From: Catonia carolina | Lineage: Eukaryota > Arthropoda > Insecta > Hemiptera > Achilidae | DNA length: 64,000 bases | Reading direction: 5' to 3' | NCBI GenBank assembly: GCA_035578175.1 | Contig: JAQMRL010000006.1 | Span: 21,363,506 to 21,427,505 of the forward strand | Shown here: one piece after another, positions 56,675 to 64,000 of the stretch | Numbering within the stretch: the stretch's first letter is position 1 | Layout of the letters: every line of letters begins with the position of its first letter | The notes under the pieces: model-generated | What the model saw: only the letters and a program-made list of their open reading frames with translations | What the model was told of the DNA's origin: nothing | The model's database searches: none | Made by a program: the position numbers and the translations under genes

Positions 56675-57152
56675 ATATATCGTCTACAAACAAATACGCT
56701 CAACCAACAAGATTTTTTTAACAATTTTGAAGCGCCTTTCCAACAGTCGACTGACATACCTTCCTAGAAGCTAACCCGCCAAATTTAAATTTCTGATTCT
56801 TCTAAAACAGATGTCCCGTATAAACATACCTATTTACAGTTATGTTTATACTGAAACAAACATTCTATCGTCGTGAATTAAACATAAATATTTATTTTAT
56901 TACGGTACAATCTTTGTATCGGCTATTTTTAGTGTATTCTGATTTAATCAACGATCATTGAATTTATTTTTAATATTAGCAATGTTGATAATGCAAAGAG
57001 TATTGACCGGTCAAAATGGTTAGGACTGCTAAAACAAGTTTAGTGCATCAGTTATTTTTATCGGTCAATTTTCTTTTTTTACTGATATAGGTTTTATGAA
57101 GAGTTTTAATGTTCTGTTACCGGTACTAGTTTTCTGACAGTAGTGTGTAAAG

Positions 57153-58381
57153 ATGGGCGGCCGCTGTTCTCATTGTTTCAGGTCAGTGTAATTTCCTTTT
57201 ATAACTAAATTAAGACCACCAGGTCTATGGTATGTCTTGTTACTTTCTCTTGCCTATAAGAATAAATAGAAAGGAAAGTATTGTTTTCATGTTGATTTTT
57301 CGAAATCGATTTTTCACCGGATCTACACGTTTTCAGACCCCCTGAACCCAAAAAACATGTTTTTAGCGATGTGCGTGTGTGAACAAAATATTTTAAGAAC
57401 GGAACATCGTACGAACTTGAAACTTAAATAAGGTACTACTAGAGGACCCGACAAGAACATTTTCATCAAAATCGGTCAACCGGGAAGTAGTAGTTTATTC
57501 GTGCCATTTTTCACTTTTTTGCGATTTCCTCAAAAATGGCTCCTAGGATTTTTTTAAAAATCGCCTCATTTACTACATTTTTTATGCTCTACAAAATAGG
57601 GTAGGCGCTACGCCTGCTGAAACTTTTGGATAGGCTGTTCTCTCGTGGAGAAAATGGTTTTTTTAGCTTGCGATTTTAATATAATAAAAGTTGTAGAGAA
57701 TTCAAAAACCTACAACTTTATTTCAAACATTTTTTGTATAACGCTTAGTTTAGCGGTAATTAGCGATTTTCTGTTTTTATTTTCACGAAAATGTATAAAA
57801 AGAATCGATTTTTTTAAGATTTCAGCCCTAGTATGCATTTTAAAACAAAAGTGTATGTAATAAAATTTATAGAAAATTAAAAGATCTAAAACTTTTATTT
57901 TAAGCAATTTTCTCTACAGAGCCAAGTTTAGCGTGAAAGAGTAATTTTGCGTATTTTTGAGCCAAACAGGTTGATTTTCATTTTGCATCATACACTCATG
58001 ATTAAAATAAGGTTATGTTTTTTGAGGTTAGGTTTTTGTTTATTTCTAATGTTTTATTACTAATATTAGGTTATGTTGTTCATTATTTGTAATGGAAAGA
58101 GAAAGTCGTGTGAGTGTTTCACACCAAATTTTCTTTTATTTTGCAGAAGTCGAGAGAACAATTATCAACAATCTGCACCTCCATTGGAAGCGTACCAACC
58201 ACGGCACCGACAGTTTCTAATGGAACAAGCTCGACAGCAAATTCAGTTAGAGTCTGAACAAGAACGTTCTCAACCATATTACCATCAAAAATACCAAAGG
58301 CCTCGTCATACTTCTCGATCATCTTCTCAACCAAGTTCTAGTCTGCAGCCGACCAATGTGGCTAAACAACAGAAAAAATAA
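57153..58381 (+). CDS. Putative small N-terminally lipidated protein, two exons
   Basis: Exon 1 is 57153-57181 (MGGRCSHCF plus two bases, donor GTCAGT). Exon 2 is 58147-58381 (acceptor TTTTATTTTGCAG, stop TAA), in phase, giving 87 aa. Met-Gly followed by two Cys suggests N-myristoylation and palmitoylation. The middle (APPLEAYQPRHRQFLMEQAR) is polar and helical, and the end is rich in Gln, Ser, Pro and Arg. I do not recognise the family. The layout, a lipid-anchored N-terminus followed by a short charged helix, recalls SVIP, the small p97-interacting protein, but the VIM consensus is not met. The single intron consists almost wholly of repeat F3, and part of the 3' splice region derives from it or abuts it. 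The gene model rests on splice signals only. Confidence 0.5.
57239..58132. mobile_element. TIR repeat family F, copy F3 (reversed)
   Basis: It starts CTTTCTCTTGCCTATAAG and ends GTGTGAGTGTTTCACACC, the reverse of F1 and F2. It fills most of the intron of the putative small gene, ending 14 bp before exon 2. Confidence 0.85.
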
Positions 58382-58924
58382 TAAAATGGCAATAATATAA
58401 TCTGGTAGTACTTTTTGTAACATAAGTAAATTTTGTTTGTGACCATTCTCGATATTAACTTCCTACTAATTTTAAGTTTCTTTTTCTTTGGCAGAAAGAA
58501 AACTACACTTAAAACGCCAACATCATCAACTACTGTGACCATTAGAAACAACAATGCAAACCAACATCATTAACAGCAACATCAGCATATTATGTCTCAT
58601 ACCAACTGAATCAAGAACATCAACAAAAATATGTCTCAACAATATCTGGCCAGCAACAGGAACAGATGAACAAGACATCCAATTTATTGTTTTTCAAGTT
58701 TCATCTTTATGTTTATGGAATCAAATAACTAGAGTCGCCTGTATGAAATTTATTAATACAAACCAGGTACAGGGACACAAATATCTGTCTAAAAGAGTAA
58801 TGTATACACCATACAATGTTAAGGAACCAACAAATTTATTTCTGGCAGAAGGGGAATGGAACCTATTTTACTCACCAAAGTCTCTCACTAATTTAGTATA
58901 CGAGTTTTAGGTATTACAATAATA
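58382..58924. other. Possible 3' UTR or decayed exon
   Basis: A good acceptor (TTCTTTTTCTTTGGCAG, ending 58496) is followed by sequence rich in CAA and CAT. All frames are interrupted or lack similarity. The 118-aa frame at 58554-58910 has no recognisable features. Confidence 0.3.
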
Positions 58925-60310
58925 TCGGAAAAAAGAAAAAGAAATTTATTTTTATGACATTTGTAGATTTGGATAAAGTATTTGACAATCTGGAGTAAAA
59001 CTTAAACTGGAGTAAAATTTAAAACCTTGAAAAGACTAGGAATTAAATACAAAAAAGAAAGTTATCTACGGTCTGTATAAAAATTAAACGGTTGTTTTGA
59101 GAATTAAGGGGTATGAAAAAGAAGCGCTATAAGAAAAGGTGTACAATGAGGATGTTCATTGTCACCACTACTTTTTAACTTATATATATAGAAGAGGCTA
59201 TAAATGAAGTTTTTTTTATCTTTAAATGTGTGTACGTTGCCGTCTGTTCAATTCAGAACAATAAGCAACCCCACGACCCAATGAGATGAGGATGATGTGT
59301 ATCAGTAAATGAGGTGTAGTCTTGTACAGACCCAGGCCGACCATTCCTGAGTGAGTATGGTTAATTTAACCCCAACCATCAAAGTACACTGGTATTCAAA
59401 TTCATATAAAAGTAACTACTTTTACTAGGATTTGAACCAGGTACCTTTGTCTCTGAAAATCAGCTGTTAAACAGCTGACTCACAGTGTCGACTTCACCTC
59501 TAGACCAACCCAGTATATAAATGAAGTGAAGGAAAAATATACGTAGTAATAATAATTCAAGGAGAAATAATAAAAGTGCTGAGATTTGTCAGTGATGTCA
59601 TACTATTAGCTGAGACAAAGAAAAAACTAGAGGATATCTTCAATGGAATGGATGAGATCATGAGAAAGGATTTCTTCATGAAATTTAATAAGAACAAAAA
59701 AAGTGTTGTGCAGCAGCAAGAGTGGTTTAGAAGAGATGGGAAATTTGAAAATAGGCCACAAAAACATACAAGAAGTCCGAGAATTTTGCTATCTAGGGAG
59801 TAAAATAACAAAGGATGGATGGTAGAAACACAATGATATTAAAAGCAGGATCACTCAAACTAGAAAAAAAAACAACTTATACACTACTACAAACATTGAT
59901 CTAAAGATTAAGAAAAATTTCTTAAAAGACTATGTTTGAATTGTAGCATTATATGGGAGTGAAACATGTGTGATAAGGGTTGTAGAAAGAAAGAGGATAG
60001 AAACTTTTGAAATGTGGTGTTATAGGAAAATGTTAAAGATTAGATGGGTGGACAAGATAAGTAATTTAGAGGTTCGTAGATGAATGGATGAAAAAAAAAA
60101 GATATAGAAAAATTTTACCAGAAGAAGGGATAGGTTAGCAAGGTATATCTTAAAATACCCAGGTTCTATCAATAATGGAGCGTAATATTGAGGAAGTGAA
60201 TTGTAGGGGAAGGTAAAGGTTAGAATATATATAAAGGAAATTTCAAAAGATGTAGGGTGTTACTACTTGCACTAGACAGAACAGCATCAAACCAATCCAG
60301 AGACTGATGA
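58925..60310 (+). mobile_element. Decayed LINE split by a SINE
   Basis: Pieces of a reverse transcriptase appear in order: MTFVDLDKVFDN (motif A), GCSLSPLLFNLYI (motif B), FVSDVILLAETKKKLE (motif C, with active-site Ala-Asp replaced by Val-Ser) and FEMWCYRKMLKIRWVDKISN. These are followed by TRRRDRLARYILKYP. Many stops interrupt it. The 3' end CATCAAACCAATCCAGAGAC matches the fragment at 6485-6780. Confidence 0.85.
59211..59515 (-). repeat. SINE family D, copy D2, with TSD inside a LINE
   Basis: TATAAATGAAGT occurs at 59199-59210 and 59516-59527, exactly at both ends. The insert starts with poly-T (reversed tail) and ends with the reversed tRNA-like head (CTCTAGACCAACCCAGTA; B box reversed GGATTTGAACC). 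Removing it restores the LINE sequence. Confidence 0.9.
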
Positions 60311-60526
60311 CAAAAGAAAATATTAGTGAAACTAAAATCAGAAGTGCTATGGATTACACTCTTCAATCCCGAAATCTACCGTTCCCATAGTGAATGTTTC
60401 TACGAACATCAAACCAATCCAGAGATTGACGACAAAAGAAAATATCAGTGAAACTAAAATCAGAAGTGCTATTGATTCATCTCTTCAATCCTGAAATCTA
60501 CCGTTCCCATAGTGAATGTTTCAATA
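60283..60526 (+). repeat. 120-bp tandem duplication at a LINE 3' end
   Basis: ATCAAACCAATCCAGAGACT...CCCATAGTGAATGTTTC occurs twice in a row (60284-60393 and 60409-60522) with a few differences. The unit joins the LINE 3' end to flanking DNA. Confidence 0.85.
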
Positions 60527-60664
60527 TCCCATCGATAGTTAGGTAGCACCATTGGGTAGTGGCATGGATAACTGTTCAGCACAGTTCTAATTTATTAATC
60601 TTGAGTACTACTGTCAGTTTTGCTAAGCCTATCTATTTTACTCAAGAACTAGGTAACATATTAA

Positions 60665-61291
60665 CCCTTTAATGCAAGGTGTAGCTCAGAAGCAATATAA
60701 ACTGTATAGTGATTCTAGTCCATTCTGTTCTGGTAACCTTATTTTGAAGTTGTATGTGTTAATAACTAGCTATATCATGGAATATGGAACTGCAATCATC
60801 TGTTTGACTATTTTCTGTTTACTCTTTATTCTATTACATGCGACTTGCTTAGGAATGGGTGTGACCAGAACCACAGAATATTAGATAGTTTTTAACTGTT
60901 GATAATAGCTTGTAAATTAACATTTTACTTAAATAAAAAAATCTACAGCGTTACCATAACGTTATGTTCATTATAAATAATCAAATAATTACAATCTTCT
61001 TTTAGTAATTATAATATAGCTTGTTTTATTTATATTGTTCCTCAGGAATCGTGGAGTAAAGCATTTCTTATACAATTAATTAATGAAGTTGTACTACAAT
61101 AATCAATCATTGCCTTTATTTATTCATTTTCCAAAATAACCGTACCACTCACGTACACCCTTTATCCATGGTGTTGCTCACGGGTCACACAAAGAAAGAA
61201 AAATTTTAAATTATTTTTCTTTTAATCTGAATGTTTTCTATCACGTAATTTAAGTTTTTTATTGAAAAACAAAAAATCATGCATTAAAGGG
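60665..61291. mobile_element. piggyBac-like MITE
   Basis: The ends CCCTTTAATGCA and TGCATTAAAGGG are perfect inverted repeats flanked by TTAA on both sides (60661-60664 and 61292-61295), the piggyBac target duplication. It is 627 bp with no transposase. A 70-aa hydrophobic frame at 60672-60884 is probably chance. Confidence 0.85.
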
Positions 61292-61399
61292 TTAATATAA
61301 TTTTCTATAACCTGTTTTCCTGAATGAGTGGCTCATCTCACTAAGTAAAAGAATCAAATTGAGCCATCATTCATTTGAATGCGCTAAGACAGCATATTT

Positions 61400-61788
61400 T
61401 TTATCATGACTTTGTGTCGCGCCATACGTGCCTGTATTCATCTTGTAGTAATTTTTTATTTACTTTAATGATACACACTTTTTTCAGTTTAACAGAATAC
61501 ATTTTTATATGAGAAGCTCTTGGGTTGGGCTCTGGCTGCCGAGTTCATTCAGCCATTTTTCCTTGTAACCATTATTATATACTAATAATAATGTTACAAC
61601 TCGTTGTAGAAAGAGTAAAATTGTAAACTTTTTGTACAATGCATCTTTATCATTTAATTAATTCACATATAAACACAACATATTTAACACAGACATGAAC
61701 ATATTTAACCCAAACATGAACATCTTTCACACAACAGTTTTTTTCTTCTTTCTCACCAGCTGATCTCTTTTCGCCACACATTATAACA
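61400..61788 (-). mobile_element. Ty3/gypsy 3' LTR (start fixed, end unknown)
   Basis: On the minus strand the polypurine tract AGAGGGAGGTGG (61800-61789) is followed by TGTTATAATG, the expected LTR start at 61788. A TATAAAAA near 61505 and an AATAAA near 61465 would serve as promoter and polyadenylation signal. Without the 5' LTR the end cannot be set. Confidence 0.55.
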
Positions 61789-61799
61789 CCACCTCCCTC

Positions 61800-64000
61800 T
61801 CAAGGGTGTTGGTCCCCAACACCTTCCAGCTCTCCTTTGTACGGTGTAAGGCGATCTAAATGAACCACCTTCGGCTTGGAGCGTTTGCCAACGCATTGCA
61901 CTCGATACACAACATCATTAATCCGCTTCACTACGACGTAGGGGCCTTCCCACGGAGCCCTTAACTTCGGACTAATTCCCTTCTTCCGTGCAGGATTGTA
62001 TAACCACACCTTGTCTCCAACGCAATATCCCGATGATGTTGCTGCTAGATCGTAACGGCTCTTCATTTTTGTGTAGCACAAATTCAAACTAGTTCGCGCA
62101 AGTTGGTGGATAGTTCGTAGTCGTTCTTCCATATCCCTGACGTATTCCACTGGAGCATTTGGTCGATCCGGAGGGGCACCAAACACTAAATCACAGGGCA
62201 GTCTAAGATCTCTTCCGAACACCATTTCTGCTGGACTCCAACCAGTCGCCTGATGGGTTGCTGAACGATAAGCCAACAAGAATATAGGCACTTTAGTATC
62301 CCAGTCCTCCTGGCTCTCTGATACAACTTTCTTCAGATACTCTACAAGAGTACGATTGTAACGCTCCACCATACCGTCTGATTGTGGATGTAACGGCGTT
62401 GTCCTGGTCTTCCTCATCCCCAGCAACTGACAAATATCCTGAAGAAGTTTTGACTCAAAATTCCTACCTTGGTCACTATGAAGCTCCAAAGGGACACCGA
62501 AACGACAGATCCAATCTTTTACCAGGTGCTCCGTCACTGTAGCAGCTTCTTGGTCTGGAACTGGATACACCTCCGGCCATTTTGTAAAGTAGTCCATTAC
62601 CACAAGAAGATAACGATTTCCGGCTGCAGAACGAGGGAATGGTCCAAGAATATCCACGGCAACCCTTTCAAATGGTGCACCCACAGTGTACAGCTGTAGT
62701 CGACCCCTGGAACGAGTCTTCGGACCCTTGCTTGCAGCGCACGCATCACAACGTCGACACCACATCTCCACATCCGCCCTACAGTTCACCCAGTAAAACC
62801 GCTTTCTTATTTTCTCTAACATCTTGTTGACGCCCAGATGACCACCGGATGCCCCACCATGGATCTCTTCCAAAACTTCGGTCGCTCTGTTCTTCGGTAG
62901 TATCTTCTGCAGTATACTACTCTTGCCATCGGCTGACTCCCACCGCCGGCTTAAGACTCCATTCACCACTAGCAAAGAGTCCCACTGAGCCCAGTAACTC
63001 TTATATGCCGTACTCCTCATCGAGATTTCACTCCAGGCAGGTCGAGAATCTCCCTCCTTTTCTTCTAGGATGTGGCGAAGATCTTCTTCCGCTATCTGGT
63101 CTCGGCGCAAAATGTCGTCGTTCCAATCACAGGATGACTGAATCTGTGTTCGGTTCACGGTAATACTTTTATGTCCCTCCAGCTTCATGCAATGCTTGCA
63201 GCCTTCTGGACACGGTCTTCTGGATAGAGCGTCAGCGTTGGAATGCATTTTTCCTTTCCGATGTTCAATTTTAAAATCATACTCTTGCAACCGCTGCATC
63301 CAGCGTGCCGTCTGTCCTTCCAGGTTCCTAAAACCGAACAACCACTGCAGAGCAGAGTGGTCCGTTCTGATAGAAAATTCTTGGCCATACAAGTATTTAT
63401 GAAAATGCTCAACAGTTTTCACAATAGCCAGTAACTCCTTGCGAGTGACACAATAATTTCGTTCTGCTCGTGATAGAGTCCTGCTGAAATATGCAATGAC
63501 CTTCTCTTCACCATCTTGCATCTGAGACAGCACTCCTCCAATACCAACATCACTGGCGTCTGTATCGATGGTAAATCGCTCGCCCAGCCGTGGATACGCT
63601 AACACTGGGGACGTACATAATGCCTCCTTTAGAGCACAAAATGCCTGTGTAGCTCGGTCACTCCAATGAAAATGTCTTCTTTCCTCAGTCAACTCAGTCA
63701 ACGGCTTTGACAGATTGTGGTAATTACGAACGAATCTTCTGTAATACGTGCATAGTCCCAGGAAACTCCGAAGTTCGGTTTTACTAGTTGGTACAGGCCA
63801 GTCCTTAACGGCATTCAACTTCTCTGGATCCGTGCTGACGCCATCCCTGGATACTACGTGGCCCAGAAACTTCACTTCAGTCCTAAAAATATTGCACTTT
63901 TTAGGAGTCAATTTCAGGTTTGCTTTTCTTAACCGGTCAAACACCTTCTCCAAATTCGCCTTATGTTCACAAAATGTTTTACCCATCACGATGATGTCAT
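61800..64000 (-). CDS. Ty3/gypsy pol: end of RT, RNase H, integrase (partial)
   Basis: The open frame runs from the window edge to a stop at 61802-61800, with about 730 visible residues. Counting from the first visible GTG (63992), the preceding bases encode the end of the Y-x-D-D catalytic loop, so the rest of RT, protease and gag lie beyond 64000. FLGHVVSRDG (41-50) is RT thumb. RNase H has D142/D144, E186 and D210 (IDTDASD, TDHSALQWL). The integrase zinc finger is H377, H384, C411 and C414. Its core has D446, D506 and E542, spaced as DD35E. A GPY-type C-terminal module is near 690 (WEGPYVV). No frameshift or stop occurs in 2.2 kb, unlike the LINEs here, so the copy is young or active. It ends directly at the polypurine tract, so no env gene follows. 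Confidence 0.95.
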   Translation of the reverse strand, partial: DIIVMGKTFCEHKANLEKVFDRLRKANLKLTPKKCNIFRTEVKFLGHVVSRDGVSTDPEKLNAVKDWPVPTSKTELRSFLGLCTYYRRFVRNYHNLSKPLTELTEERRHFHWSDRATQAFCALKEALCTSPVLAYPRLGERFTIDTDASDVGIGGVLSQMQDGEEKVIAYFSRTLSRAERNYCVTRKELLAIVKTVEHFHKYLYGQEFSIRTDHSALQWLFGFRNLEGQTARWMQRLQEYDFKIEHRKGKMHSNADALSRRPCPEGCKHCMKLEGHKSITVNRTQIQSSCDWNDDILRRDQIAEEDLRHILEEKEGDSRPAWSEISMRSTAYKSYWAQWDSLLVVNGVLSRRWESADGKSSILQKILPKNRATEVLEEIHGGASGGHLGVNKMLEKIRKRFYWVNCRADVEMWCRRCDACAASKGPKTRSRGRLQLYTVGAPFERVAVDILGPFPRSAAGNRYLLVVMDYFTKWPEVYPVPDQEAATVTEHLVKDWICRFGVPLELHSDQGRNFESKLLQDICQLLGMRKTRTTPLHPQSDGMVERYNRTLVEYLKKVVSESQEDWDTKVPIFLLAYRSATHQATGWSPAEMVFGRDLRLPCDLVFGAPPDRPNAPVEYVRDMEERLRTIHQLARTSLNLCYTKMKSRYDLAATSSGYCVGDKVWLYNPARKKGISPKLRAPWEGPYVVVKRINDVVYRVQCVGKRSKPKVVHLDRLTPYKGELEGVGDQHP

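Noticed and set aside
58554..58910. 118-aa frame as a gene
   Set aside because: No family similarity, low complexity at its start, and no splice or promoter support. It may be 3' UTR.
61800..64000. Endogenous retrovirus with envelope
   Set aside because: The pol frame ends directly at the polypurine tract and LTR start, leaving no room for an env gene; it is a Ty3/gypsy retrotransposon.
1..64000. CRISPR arrays, operons, bacterial contamination
   Set aside because: Spliced genes, tRNA-derived SINEs and mariner elements throughout show one animal nuclear contig; no spaced short repeats or bacterial genes occur.

Overview
This is AT-rich animal nuclear DNA, almost certainly from an insect. Hemiptera is my guess, from the style of the retroposons and mariner-like elements, but the sequence does not prove it. 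Genes are split into short exons separated by long introns with GT...AG junctions. Nearly all of the remaining DNA is dispersed repeats: mariner-like and Tc1-like transposons, non-LTR retrotransposon (LINE) fragments, tRNA-derived SINEs, non-autonomous TIR elements and one Ty3/gypsy element. No operons, CRISPR arrays or bacterial features are present.

Layout. (1) 1-5755: repeats and probably intron of gene 1. (2) 5756-18489, plus strand: eight exons and the stop codon of a Delta/DLK/C901-like EGF-repeat protein whose 5' exons lie outside the window or were not recognised. Its introns hold a mariner-like element, an antisense LINE, SINEs and two decayed copies of its own exons. (3) 18490-23316: convergent intergenic repeats. 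(4) 23317-41002, minus strand: a complete seven-exon gene for a protein of about 407 aa with a DUF4485-like N-terminus and a coiled-coil C-terminus. (5) 41003-46269: intergenic, with a consensus RFX X-box 241 bp upstream of gene 4. (6) 46270-54937, minus strand: complete four-exon IFT22 (RABL5), a small GTPase-like subunit of intraflagellar transport, with a candidate X-box 150 bp upstream. (7) 57153-58381, plus strand: a tentative two-exon gene for an 87-aa protein with an N-terminus that could be lipid-anchored. (8) 58925-61291: a LINE relic and a piggyBac-like MITE. (9) 61788-64000, minus strand: the 3' half of a Ty3/gypsy element with an open pol frame, cut by the window edge at the reverse transcriptase YxDD motif.

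Biologically the most suggestive point is that two neighbouring, co-oriented genes (the uncharacterised DUF4485-like gene and IFT22) both carry X-box-like RFX sites close upstream. This suggests that the DUF4485-like protein is a ciliary, centrosomal or sperm-flagellar component. The EGF gene is of interest for its modular exon pairs, a threonine-rich end without a transmembrane segment, and the exon relics around it. The transposon record is rich: several nested insertions with target-site duplications can be read directly.
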